From NCBI GenBank assembly GCA_012523085.1, contig JAAYJC010000015.1:1-64000 (forward strand): a stretch of DNA of 64,000 nt. The letters are read 5' to 3'. The notes beneath the pieces are model-generated. The model made no database searches. It was not told where the DNA came from and saw only the letters and a list, made by a program, of their open reading frames with translations. The translations under genes and the position numbers were made by a program. The DNA is from Clostridiales bacterium. Its GTDB lineage: Bacteria; Bacillota; Clostridia; Oscillospirales; Oscillospiraceae. Below, in pieces: positions 18,139 through 27,080 of this stretch; positions within the stretch are counted from its first letter, which is position 1, and the number at the start of each line of letters is the position of its first letter.

Positions 18139-20559
18139 TTGGATAATCGCATAGCGAAATTGAAGGCGTCCACGGAAGCCATGATGGATGCCGGTGTCAG
18201 AAAAACGACTTTTTATCCGCTCATCTTCGAATCGCTAACATCTACAAAAGGGATGCCTCATCAGGTCAGGCGCGCGCTTGCGCTCGAATACCTGCTTGAC
18301 CATGTAAATCTGGAGGTATTTCCTCATGAACTGCTTGGCGGTTCCATTCTGGGTATGTGGCCGGTGGATTCCGTGCAACCGGTTTATGCGGATGTGCTCC
18401 ATCAGGCCGAGATTTTTATTGGAAACCATATTAACCCGGTTGAGGGTCAGTCCGGTTTTGTTCCCCCGGGTGGCGGCGGTATGCGCCGTGAGAAGGGAGA
18501 ACGGGCCAAAGGGATGGCTCCGATGATGAAGGCCAGGTTTGCGCTGATGGCGCGTGACCACTACGATGCGAATGTAAATTACCTTATGCTTCAAAAAGTC
18601 ATCAAGGAAATGCAGGACAAGTATGCGGATTGCGATGAAATTAATACGCAGGAGATAGCCCGGCTGCTCGAGGATTCCTTCCAATATGATTACGGAAAGG
18701 ATGTGATGAGCACGATTCACGGGTTACCGTGGACGGTGGCAAACCATCTGAACCTAAATTACGGAAGGGTTATTAACACAGGATATGGGAAGCTGCTTTC
18801 TCAAATTGAGGCCTATCTCTTCAAAACAAAAGACAATCCCGAAAAGCAGGAATTCTATTCCTGCTGCAAAATTGCCGTTAACGCGGCAATCCGCTATATC
18901 CGACGGTACGCACAGGCCTATTTAACGGCTTCAAGCAGCGAAAATGACCCGGAACGTTCCGCAGAGCTTATACAGATTTCCGATGTCCTTTTCAAAGTCG
19001 CAACCGAAAAGCCCGATTCATTCCGCGAGGCGATCCAGCTTGTCTGGATCACCCATTTGATTGCAAACACCGCGCTGGGTTCTGCGCTCTCGTTCGCTCG
19101 CTTTGATCAGTATCTCTATCCGTTTTACATAAGAGACATCGAACGCGGAGCCATTACCTTCGAGAAAGCCAAGGAGTTGGTTTGCTGCCTGTTTCTGAAG
19201 GTCAATGAGCCGAAAATGCGAACGGTCCAGAGTATGATTCTGGCCGGCACAACGCCGGACGGCCGCGACGGCGCAAACGAATTTACACGCGTATGCCTTG
19301 CCGCTGCACGCGAGGTGCGTCTGCCCTACCCGAACATCGCACTTCGTATATCAAAAAAACTGAGCCCCGATTGGCTAATGGATGAAGCGGTTGATACGAT
19401 CAGGCTCGGCTTCGGCATGCCTCAGCTTGTTAACGACGAACACTGGGTGAATCGATTTATGGCTTTGGGTCACCCGGAGGAGATATCCCGTGAATTTTAT
19501 AATATGGGCTGCGTTGAAACCTTAATTGCCGACCGGCAGGCCGGGTGGATGATTGTTCCGAACTGCTTTGTGTCCTATCCGCATATGCTCGACGAAATCT
19601 TGACCGATTATCGGGAGGGTAAGATTTCGTTGCGGACCTTCGAAAATCTGATCGATGTCGTTCACGACAAAGTGCATGAAACGATCAGGAACTGTAAGGT
19701 TGAAAAAGGTTACCGGTTCATGAACCTTCGCGGTTATGATCCCTTCGGCTCAATACTGATTGACGGATGCCTTGAAAAGGGCATGGACATGTTTAAGGGC
19801 GGTGCGGAGGTCGCAGGCCATATTGCATTGGGCGGCGTCGGTCTTGCCACGGCTGTTGATTCGCTTGCCGTCATCAAAAAGCTCGTCTTTGAAGAAAAAA
19901 AGCTAACGCTGGATGAACTGATTGACGCTGTACACAGCAATTATGAAGGCTGCGAGGACTTAAGACAATATATCCTCAACACGGTTTCGCATTTTGGAAA
20001 CGATATTGAGGAAGTGGATGAGATTGCAGTTAATCTCTTCAATACATTCACCACGGAGGTCTTCAATCTCAACGATGACACGATAGAAGAAAAATATGTC
20101 AGTTCCTATTTCAGCTACACGCAGAGTGTCAGCCTCGGCGAGGTTACCGGTGCAACGCCGGACGGCCGCCGCAGCGGAGAGCCATTAAGCGATGGGCTCG
20201 GTCCCGCTCAGGGACGCGACACCCGCGGTCCTACCCGGCTACTGGATACGCTTTTGAAGCTGGATTATTCAAAGCTCAACGGGGCATTAGCAACCAATAT
20301 TAAAATAAATCCCACTTTGTTTAATACAAAAAGCGGCATCGCGGCACTCAGGAATATGCTTTTGACCTATCTGGACAACGGCGGTCCGCAGATTCAAGTC
20401 AATTTTGTTACGCAGGAAGAGCTGCTGGACGCACTGGTCAACCCTTATAAACACCGCAACCTGGTTGTCCGGATTGCCGGATTCTGCGAATATTTCATCT
20501 ATCTGGACATGAACCAGCAAAAGGAGATCATACAGCGTACAATGCACGAAATATCTTAA
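18139..20559 (+). CDS. Glycyl radical enzyme 3 (dehydratase-type)
   Basis: An 806-aa GRE, only distantly related to GRE1 and GRE2. The active-site motif is MGCVETL (Cys458, Glu460) and the radical loop is VVRIAGFCEYF with Gly781; a Cys follows the loop Phe where Ser is usual. The Cys-x-Glu arrangement fits dehydration or C-heteroatom lyase chemistry rather than pyruvate formate-lyase. The start is TTG (TTGGATAATCGC) after a GGAAG-containing leader; no ATG fits better. It heads a run of sugar-related genes with 12-30 nt spacing and its own activase four genes downstream, so the substrate is probably derived from a sugar or polyol. Confidence 0.92.
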   Translation: MDNRIAKLKASTEAMMDAGVRKTTFYPLIFESLTSTKGMPHQVRRALALEYLLDHVNLEVFPHELLGGSILGMWPVDSVQPVYADVLHQAEIFIGNHINPVEGQSGFVPPGGGGMRREKGERAKGMAPMMKARFALMARDHYDANVNYLMLQKVIKEMQDKYADCDEINTQEIARLLEDSFQYDYGKDVMSTIHGLPWTVANHLNLNYGRVINTGYGKLLSQIEAYLFKTKDNPEKQEFYSCCKIAVNAAIRYIRRYAQAYLTASSSENDPERSAELIQISDVLFKVATEKPDSFREAIQLVWITHLIANTALGSALSFARFDQYLYPFYIRDIERGAITFEKAKELVCCLFLKVNEPKMRTVQSMILAGTTPDGRDGANEFTRVCLAAAREVRLPYPNIALRISKKLSPDWLMDEAVDTIRLGFGMPQLVNDEHWVNRFMALGHPEEISREFYNMGCVETLIADRQAGWMIVPNCFVSYPHMLDEILTDYREGKISLRTFENLIDVVHDKVHETIRNCKVEKGYRFMNLRGYDPFGSILIDGCLEKGMDMFKGGAEVAGHIALGGVGLATAVDSLAVIKKLVFEEKKLTLDELIDAVHSNYEGCEDLRQYILNTVSHFGNDIEEVDEIAVNLFNTFTTEVFNLNDDTIEEKYVSSYFSYTQSVSLGEVTGATPDGRRSGEPLSDGLGPAQGRDTRGPTRLLDTLLKLDYSKLNGALATNIKINPTLFNTKSGIAALRNMLLTYLDNGGPQIQVNFVTQEELLDALVNPYKHRNLVVRIAGFCEYFIYLDMNQQKEIIQRTMHEIS

Positions 20560-20571
20560 GCGGAGGAAGTC

Positions 20572-21639
20572 ATGGAAAACACCATAAAAAACAACAGCAT
20601 TCCTTATGGGAACCTGCCGGACGGCAGGCCTGTCACCTGTTACCGGCTGGAGAACATGAACGGTGTTTGCGCCGAGATCCTCGATCTGGGCGGCATCATT
20701 CGCTCACTTCATGTTCCGGACCGTAAGGGGATATTGGGCGATATCGTAATGGGCTATGAAAACCTGAACGATCAGCTGCGCGGCATGGATTGGAACTGCG
20801 GCATCATCGGCCGGTGTGTCAACCGCATCGGGGACGGAATATTCAGGATCGACGGTAAAGCTTATCAGCTGGACATAATGGCGGGTATGCCCTTTGTGAT
20901 CCACGGTGGTGCGGGCAACTATGCCATGAAGCTATTTAATGCGCAGCGATTTTCCGACAATGAGGGTGAGAAGCTCCGCTTATATCATCATGACCGCGGT
21001 GAAGGCGGTTTTCCCGGTGAGGTAGATGTGTGGATTACCTATGTACTGACCCCTGATGACGAGCTTCAGATCCGTTACCGCGCGATCCCCGGCGAGGACA
21101 CGATTCTGAATCTCAGTAGCCATTGTTATTTCAATCTGGCCGGTCACGACAGCGGCACAATAGCGGATCATCTGATGAAGCTTAACGCGGATTTTTACCT
21201 GCCTGCAGCGGAGGGTGGGCTTCCCACCGGTGAAGTGCTCAGCGTAAAGAAAGCCGCATTGGACTTCACTGCCCCGCGACGGCTCGGCGACGGGCTGTTC
21301 AGCGAGGATATGCAGATCAGGCAGCAAAGTGGATACGACCACAATTTTTGTTTACGCGGATCAGGCTTCCGTGAAGCGGCCTTTGTCTGCGATGAAAAGA
21401 GCGGGCGGAGCATGACTGTCTTGACGGACATGCCGGGCGTTCAACTCTACACCGCCGGAAATGAAATGCCCGGCGCCGGCTTCAAAAACGGAGCCGCTTA
21501 TCATAAATACGATGCCTTTTGCCTTGAGACACAGTTTTTCCCGGATGCGACAGCGCATTCTCACTTCCCCCAGCCTGTTGTTCGGGCGAATACGCTTTTT
21601 GAATCCAGGACGGCGTTTTGTTTTGCCGTAAAAAATTAG
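20572..21639 (+). CDS. galM: Aldose 1-epimerase (mutarotase)
   Basis: Interconverts alpha and beta anomers of aldoses in the cytoplasm. The 355-aa protein has the GalM landmarks: substrate Arg in GRCVNRIGDG, FVIHGG near 108-113, catalytic His in SSHCYFNLAGH near 182-192 (most homologues have NHSYFNL), GYDHNF near 253-258, and the general-base Glu in CLETQFFPDA near 318. GGAGG precedes the ATG 12 nt after the GRE3 stop. Its presence indicates that the GRE3 cluster handles a free aldose at some stage. The sugar specificity cannot be told from sequence. Confidence 0.92.
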   Translation: MENTIKNNSIPYGNLPDGRPVTCYRLENMNGVCAEILDLGGIIRSLHVPDRKGILGDIVMGYENLNDQLRGMDWNCGIIGRCVNRIGDGIFRIDGKAYQLDIMAGMPFVIHGGAGNYAMKLFNAQRFSDNEGEKLRLYHHDRGEGGFPGEVDVWITYVLTPDDELQIRYRAIPGEDTILNLSSHCYFNLAGHDSGTIADHLMKLNADFYLPAAEGGLPTGEVLSVKKAALDFTAPRRLGDGLFSEDMQIRQQSGYDHNFCLRGSGFREAAFVCDEKSGRSMTVLTDMPGVQLYTAGNEMPGAGFKNGAAYHKYDAFCLETQFFPDATAHSHFPQPVVRANTLFESRTAFCFAVKN

Positions 21640-21664
21640 CTTTGTGATAAGAGAGGTTGAATAA

Positions 21665-22720
21665 ATGAGAGCTGTCGCGGTAATGGAACCGGGCAAGGTG
21701 GAGCTCGTCGAAATCCCAATGCCCGTGACGGGCGATTATGACGCGCTGGTGCGTGTGAAGGCCTGCGGAATCTGCAGCAGTACCGATTTGAAGATCGTGC
21801 ACTACGAGCATCCTGAAATGCCCGGCTTCCCGTTTTCCTTCCCCGCCGTTCTCGGACATGAGGGTGCGGGTGAGATCGTATCTACAGGCCCGAAGGTCAG
21901 ATATCTAAAGCCCGGTGACAGGGTCGTAAGCCCCCTGGCCATGGGTATCCCCGAATGCGGCTTTTCCATGAGTTATGGCGGAATGATCGAATATGCGGTA
22001 GTACCGGATATCCGTGCGATATCCGAAGACAACGCGGGCTCTCCGTTCGGCCGCGGTCCGATCTCAACGGATCCTCAGGATTTTTTATGCAAAGTCTTTC
22101 CGAATGACATTTCTTTTGTGGATGCGGCGATGATGCTGACATTCAAAGAAAATTATAGCGCGCTTAAAAACTTCGGAATCACCGGGGGAATGGATGTACT
22201 GATTTTTGGCGACGGGTCGATCAGTATGGGGCTCAGCCTGCAGCTGAGGGATTATCATGTCCATTCGCTTGTCGTCGTGGGGCACCATGACGATAGGCTC
22301 GCGCGTATCGCAAAGGTATCCGTCCCCGACCTGACCATCAATTCGCATAAGGACAACGTGGAAAAAATACTCGAAGGTATGCGGTTTGATATTGTCATAG
22401 ACGCAGCGGGGAGCGTAGAGATCATCAAGCGCGGCGCACGGTTTTTGAAACCGGGAGGTAAAGTATGCGTGTACGGCGTACTCGGCAAGAACAAATCGAC
22501 GCTTGACCTGTATGACCTCCCGAACAATACCGCTATCCAGATCATGAGTTATCCGTATAAAGAACACCGAACGCACGATAAAATCGTTGACTTGATGCTC
22601 AGCGGAAAGCTCAGAGCGTCCGATTTTTACTCTACTGTTCTGCCCGTCGAGAAGGCCGCAGAAGGCATCGCCATGCTGGAAACCCGCGAGGCCTTCAAGG
22701 TGATACTGACCTTCGATTGA
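21665..22720 (+). CDS. Zinc-dependent medium-chain dehydrogenase
   Basis: A 351-aa NAD(P)-dependent alcohol or polyol dehydrogenase. The catalytic zinc ligands are visible as Cys in ACGICSSTD (near 36-44) and His-Glu in GHEGAGE (near 66-72). The four-cysteine structural zinc loop of classical alcohol dehydrogenases is missing; the region reads FSMSYGGMIEYAVV. The cofactor Rossmann region holds DVLIFGDGSISMG, in place of the usual GxGxxG. It is translated 25 nt after galM and probably oxidises or reduces a sugar-derived alcohol of this operon. Confidence 0.85.
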   Translation: MRAVAVMEPGKVELVEIPMPVTGDYDALVRVKACGICSSTDLKIVHYEHPEMPGFPFSFPAVLGHEGAGEIVSTGPKVRYLKPGDRVVSPLAMGIPECGFSMSYGGMIEYAVVPDIRAISEDNAGSPFGRGPISTDPQDFLCKVFPNDISFVDAAMMLTFKENYSALKNFGITGGMDVLIFGDGSISMGLSLQLRDYHVHSLVVVGHHDDRLARIAKVSVPDLTINSHKDNVEKILEGMRFDIVIDAAGSVEIIKRGARFLKPGGKVCVYGVLGKNKSTLDLYDLPNNTAIQIMSYPYKEHRTHDKIVDLMLSGKLRASDFYSTVLPVEKAAEGIAMLETREAFKVILTFD

Positions 22721-22744
22721 GCCAGCCTGAACTTCTTCCGATAT

Positions 22745-23368
22745 ATGCCGCCTTATACGGCGGATTGGAGGAATAGTGAATATGTTCATCGGCCATGGAA
22801 ACTGGTTCCGAACCGAGTGCGTGGCACGGGCGGCCGCGAAATAGATAAGCTGCGCGGTATTATTCCCCCCATAAACGACGGCAGCGGCTCGGAAGCCCGG
22901 ATCGGGTCGGTTACGCGTGCAGGGTCACTTCTCCCGGGCCCGGATATGAACCTGGGTTGTGCGGAAGTTGTGCTGCCCGACGGCCGCCGCATGTATCTGT
23001 TTGAGGCGTTGGCGTATTTCTCATAAAACCATCCGGGCAGGCGTGTGGGGCAGGCGTATTATCTGATCGGGCCTGATCGGATGAGTTATTTGTCTTTTTC
23101 GCACGCTGATATTTCAGGCTCGGTTCCGATTATCGATACGGGCTTTCCGCGCGTGGGCATCGTCTTGCGCGGCGAGGGCGAAATACGTTATGACAAAGGC
23201 CGACTGCCCATAAAACAGGGCGACGAGCTCTTCCTCCCCTATAATATTCCGGGGGGTGTATTGTCGGGCGATGTTTCGGCGGTTTTCTGCCACCCGGAGG
23301 GCTCGCCGGGGCTTATTAAGCCAAAGCGTTTTGCGTACGGAAAACCATCACAAGGAGCTTTACCATGA
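22745..23368 (+). pseudogene. Decayed class I mannose-6-phosphate isomerase-like gene
   Basis: One frame holds two recognisable ends of the short bacterial phosphomannose isomerase family. The N-terminal part reads KLVPNRVRGTGGREIDKLRG...RIGSVTRAG...RMYLFEAL. After an in-frame TAA (23024-23026) the same frame continues to a cupin-like end reading VGIVLRGEGEIRYDKG and KQGDELFLPYNIPG. The middle of the protein, including the zinc-binding core, is absent. The best ribosome site (GGAGG at 22767-22771) serves a GTG or ATG in the wrong frame that stops after about 20 codons, so the start is also shifted. A GC-rich hairpin (22748-22763) precedes it. The short C-terminal frame could still be translated, but I read this as a remnant. 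Confidence 0.75.
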
Positions 23369-24279
23369 CCAAAGACGATGCTATGTCTGTAAAAGGCCGG
23401 ATTTTTAATATTCAATACTTCTGCATACATGACGGCCCGGGCATCCGGACAACGGTTTTCTTGAAAGGCTGTCCCCTGAACTGTCTCTGGTGCCATAATC
23501 CCGAGGGTATCTCCTTTGACCGGCTGCTTTCCTTCAGCGAGAATAAATGTATTCATTGCGGAGCCTGCGTACGGGTTTGTTCCGCGCATAGGATTGAATG
23601 CGGCCGGCATGTGCTGGACCGTGCTGGCTGCAAGAATGAATTTCTCTGCACTTCGGTTTGCCCCGGTCAGGCACTTTCCATCGTGGGCAGTGATGTCACG
23701 GTGAGCGATGTGCTTAAGGAAGCCGTTCGCGACAGGAAATTCTATGAAACCAGCGGCGGAGGCGTGACCTTTTCGGGTGGTGAACCGACTATGCAGCCCG
23801 GCTTTTTAATTGCGCTGCTCAGCGCTTCAAAGGCAGAGGGACTGCATACCGCGGTAGAAACCGGCGGGAGCTGTACATACTCTGTTCTGCAAGCCCTTTT
23901 GCCCTTTACGGACCTGTTCCTGTACGACTGGAAGGAAACCGATCCCATAAAGCACAAGCAGTTTACGGGCGTCAGCAACAACCTGATTCGGCAAAACCTG
24001 ATTGCGCTTCACGAGGTCGGCGCACCGATTCTGCTTCGCTGCCCGATCATCTGCGGGCTCAACGACCGGGACGATCACTTTCAGGGCATCGCAGATCTCT
24101 TTTCGCGGCTTCCAAACCTGATAGGCGTTGAGGTATTGGCCTACCACCAGCTCGCTGCGTCCAAAAGCGTACGTATGGGATTAAAATCCCAACAGGTCTA
24201 TGATACCCCGTCCGCAGAGCTTAAATCAACCTGGGATGAAAAACTGACAAGCCTTGGCGTGAGGGTAATCGAATCATAG
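23365..24279 (+). CDS. Glycyl radical enzyme activating protein 2 (radical SAM)
   Basis: Presumed activase of GRE3. The 304-aa protein has HDGPGIRTTVFLKGC followed by CX3CX2C (Cys36, Cys40, Cys43), one classic ferredoxin cluster (CIHCGACVRVC, about 62-72), a second, atypical cysteine set (GCKNEFLCTSVCPG), then SGGGVTFSGGEPTMQ and FLYDWKETD, where activases usually have DLK or DIK. AAGGAG is 7 nt before the ATG, which overlaps the last codons of the phosphomannose isomerase remnant. It belongs to the GRE3 transcript. Its sequence differs enough from the GRE1 activase to suggest separate specificity. Confidence 0.93.
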   Translation: MTKDDAMSVKGRIFNIQYFCIHDGPGIRTTVFLKGCPLNCLWCHNPEGISFDRLLSFSENKCIHCGACVRVCSAHRIECGRHVLDRAGCKNEFLCTSVCPGQALSIVGSDVTVSDVLKEAVRDRKFYETSGGGVTFSGGEPTMQPGFLIALLSASKAEGLHTAVETGGSCTYSVLQALLPFTDLFLYDWKETDPIKHKQFTGVSNNLIRQNLIALHEVGAPILLRCPIICGLNDRDDHFQGIADLFSRLPNLIGVEVLAYHQLAASKSVRMGLKSQQVYDTPSAELKSTWDEKLTSLGVRVIES

Positions 24280-24316
24280 CACATCATCTATTTTTACCGA
24301 AAGACGGTGAATCGCC

Positions 24317-25786
24317 GTGCTGTTTTTGGCCTTTGATATCGGAACAAGTGCGATCAAATCCACTCTTATCGCGCAATCCGGCGGCGTAGTCGATTTTGCG
24401 GAACACAAATATCCCCCCGTGAACGGAGCGATTTCATCCACAGAGCAAAATCCCGAAACCTGGTGGTCCGGCGCTGCTCACTGTGCAGATGAGTTGTTTT
24501 CGCGCAATCCGGCAGTCTGCGCTCAGGTGCAGGCCATCGGTGTTTCGGGGCATATGCTGGGTTGCCTACCGGTGGACAATAACGGAAGCCCTCTGCGCCC
24601 CGCTATGCTGCATTCAGACACCCGAGCGGTTGCGGAGGAAGCGGAGATAGCCGATGCTGTCGGTAGGGAAACGCTTTACCGCCGTACGGGCAACACGCTG
24701 AGTGCCCAAAGCACACTGTGCAAAATCCTCTGGCTTAAGCGCAGCGAACCTGAACTGTATGCTAAAACGTCTCGTTTTTTGCAATCCAAGGATTATCTAA
24801 CAGCGAAGCTGACCGGTAATATCGATTCCTCCGATTATTCCGACGCTGCGCACGCGGAGCTTGCCGATATACACCGGCTTACCTATATGGATGATGTGCT
24901 CTCCGAGCTGGGTATTGATATAAGAAAGCTCCCTGCTCTGCATCGGGGCACGGATATAGCGGGCCATCTGATGCCCGGCGCCGCACGCGCTCTTCATTTA
25001 ACCCAGGGTATACCCGTTATCGTCGGCGGCGGCGACGGAGCCTGCGCAAATGCAGGATCGGGGATCGCCCCAGGCAGCATGTACTGCTGCCTGGGAACAA
25101 CCGCGTGGCTGTCTTACAATGAAAAAAGACCGGTGCTCGACCCTTATATGCGCATATTCGATATCCCTTCTCTGGACGGTGCGGATATCGGTATATTCGG
25201 TACGATGCAGGCGGCAGGCCGATGCGTTGACTGGGCGAAAAAACTGTTTCATATCAGCAGCGACCGGCATTTCAATGAGCTGGCGGCACTTTCTCCGGCC
25301 GGCAGCGACGGCCTTGTTTTTCTACCTTATCTGGAGGGCGAACGCTCGCCGATTTTTGATGCGCGTGCTCGGGGGGTGTTTTTCAATATAAACGCCGACC
25401 ACCGGCGCGAGCACTTTTGCCGTGCCGTTTTCGAGGGTGTGGCTTATGCACTGCGCAGCATTTTGGATGTTCACCGCCTTTCCGTTCAGGTCACGGACCT
25501 TCGCGTGATCGGCGGCGGATCCAACTCTGCGCTCTGGCGGCAGATTCTGGCCGATATCTGGGGTGTCAATGTCTGGACGACTTCTGTTAAGGCCAGCTCG
25601 GTTACGTCCCTCGGCGTTGCGATGGCGGCTAGTGTCGGTGTCGGCGCATACAAAAATTTAGCCGAGGCGTCCGCTGCCATTACTCTGATGGAAAAAACCG
25701 CTCCCATCCCGGAAAACGGGCAGTTATTCGACAAACTGTACGATACCTTTCTACAGCTCTACCCACGGGTCAGGGCGCTTTATTGA
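24317..25786 (+). CDS. FGGY-family carbohydrate kinase
   Basis: ATP-dependent sugar kinase of the xylulokinase/gluconokinase superfamily, 489 aa. The N-terminal phosphate-binding FDIGTSAIKSTL, QAIGVSGHM, the substrate Asp region MLHSDTRA, the hinge VIVGGGDGACANAGSG and CLGTTAW, and the adenosine site IGGGSNSALWRQILADIW are all present. The start is GTG with only a weak GGTGA upstream. In this family the substrate is usually a ketose or polyol, fitting a pathway in which the FucI-like isomerase encoded 6 kb downstream makes the ketose. A GCGGC/GCCGC hairpin follows the stop. Confidence 0.9.
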   Translation: MLFLAFDIGTSAIKSTLIAQSGGVVDFAEHKYPPVNGAISSTEQNPETWWSGAAHCADELFSRNPAVCAQVQAIGVSGHMLGCLPVDNNGSPLRPAMLHSDTRAVAEEAEIADAVGRETLYRRTGNTLSAQSTLCKILWLKRSEPELYAKTSRFLQSKDYLTAKLTGNIDSSDYSDAAHAELADIHRLTYMDDVLSELGIDIRKLPALHRGTDIAGHLMPGAARALHLTQGIPVIVGGGDGACANAGSGIAPGSMYCCLGTTAWLSYNEKRPVLDPYMRIFDIPSLDGADIGIFGTMQAAGRCVDWAKKLFHISSDRHFNELAALSPAGSDGLVFLPYLEGERSPIFDARARGVFFNINADHRREHFCRAVFEGVAYALRSILDVHRLSVQVTDLRVIGGGSNSALWRQILADIWGVNVWTTSVKASSVTSLGVAMAASVGVGAYKNLAEASAAITLMEKTAPIPENGQLFDKLYDTFLQLYPRVRALY

Positions 25787-25795
25787 TATTTATCT

Positions 25796-25820
25796 GCGGC
25801 TTGTCATTGACGCCGCTTTT
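25796..25820 (+). terminator. Weak hairpin after the kinase gene
   Basis: GCGGC (25796-25800) pairs with GCCGC (25812-25816) across an 11-nt loop and is followed by TTTT. It may reduce read-through into the E2-E3-E1 genes rather than end the transcript. Confidence 0.35.
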
Positions 25821-25856
25821 CGCTTTTCCACAAATCACGAAAGAAGGTAGGTAAGC

Positions 25857-27080
25857 ATGGCAAGTTTTGTTTTACTGCCGCAGATCGGCGTCAGTGAGGA
25901 GAGCGCTCTACTTACGCAGTGGCATGTATCAACGGGAGACGCAGTGACAGCGGGCCGGCTCCTGTTTACATTGGAAACCGATAAATCCACCTTTGATATT
26001 GAAGCCGAAACCGACGGCGTTGTTCTCGCTTTGCTCTGCGACGAGGGTGATGAGGTGGAAGTCGCCGACCCGGTTTGCGTAATCGGGCAGCCGGGCGAGA
26101 GCTGGACGCTGCCGGAGGGTGAGAAAAAACCAGCCGGATACATCAAGCCCGCCGGTGTGAAGGCCGCTCCGTTGGACTTCGTTTCTTATGCTTCGGCTTT
26201 ACCGGCGATAAAAGCTCGCGGAATATCGCCGCGCGCCCGGAGGACGGCTGAGCGAATGGGCATAGACCCGGGCTCCGCGACACCGACCGGTCCCGAGGGG
26301 CGAATTATTGAACGGGATGTCCGGGCAGCCTATCGTCAAAGCGACAACGGTATTCCCATGCCGGCTGAACAGTCCCCGGCCGTTCCCAAAAACCGTTCAC
26401 AGTACAGGGATATTCCGCACAGTAAAATCAGAAAGGTCATCGCCGCCAATATGCACGACTCTTTGGCCAATCTGGCGCAGTTAACGCATCATCACAGCTT
26501 TGACGCAACAGCTTTGCTCAGTCTCCGAAAACGCTGCAAGGAAAGCGGCAGCGAGTTTCTGGAAAATATTACAATCGGAGATCTGGTATCGTATGCAACC
26601 GTTTATACTTTGCTCAGGCACCCGCAGCTAAACGCGCTTTATTATGACGATTATCAGCGCGTTTTTGAGCATGTCCATCTGGGTATCGCAGTCGATACCC
26701 AGCGCGGGCTGATGGTCCCTACAATCAGGAACGCAGACCTCCTCAGCGTATCCGAGCTTTCTTCTCGAATCAGGCAGGCTGCCGAAGACTGCCGAGGGGG
26801 CGCGGTCGATCCTTCTTTGCTGAAAGGCGGAACATTTACCCTATCCAATCTCGGCTCATTCGGTGTTGAGATGTTTACGCCGGTGATCAATCCGCCTCAA
26901 GTCGGAATTCTGGGTGTTTGCTGCGTGACGGCGCGCATCAAAACAGACGGCTCGGTATATCCGGCCATGGGCCTGAGTCTGACCTACGACCACCGTGCGG
27001 TGGATGGCGCGCCCGCTTCCCGATTCATGCAGGAGTTGTGCAAGAATCTGGAAGGAGTTGATCTTCTTTGTTTGATTTGA
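25857..27080 (+). CDS. 2-oxoacid dehydrogenase E2, dihydrolipoyl acyltransferase
   Basis: Core acyltransferase of an alpha-keto acid or acetoin dehydrogenase complex, 407 aa. A single N-terminal lipoyl domain carries the lipoyl lysine in ETDKSTFD (Lys about 43). The peripheral-subunit-binding domain follows (ISPRARRTAERMGID, about 121-155). The catalytic domain ends with YDHRAVDGAPASRF, where His and Asp (about 379 and 383) act in acyl transfer. Linkers are short. It overlaps the E3 gene by 13 nt and precedes E1, so the order is E2-E3-E1. A lipoate ligase follows. The acyl group cannot be assigned from sequence; acetoin-, pyruvate- or branched-chain-type substrates all remain open. Confidence 0.92.
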   Translation: MASFVLLPQIGVSEESALLTQWHVSTGDAVTAGRLLFTLETDKSTFDIEAETDGVVLALLCDEGDEVEVADPVCVIGQPGESWTLPEGEKKPAGYIKPAGVKAAPLDFVSYASALPAIKARGISPRARRTAERMGIDPGSATPTGPEGRIIERDVRAAYRQSDNGIPMPAEQSPAVPKNRSQYRDIPHSKIRKVIAANMHDSLANLAQLTHHHSFDATALLSLRKRCKESGSEFLENITIGDLVSYATVYTLLRHPQLNALYYDDYQRVFEHVHLGIAVDTQRGLMVPTIRNADLLSVSELSSRIRQAAEDCRGGAVDPSLLKGGTFTLSNLGSFGVEMFTPVINPPQVGILGVCCVTARIKTDGSVYPAMGLSLTYDHRAVDGAPASRFMQELCKNLEGVDLLCLI

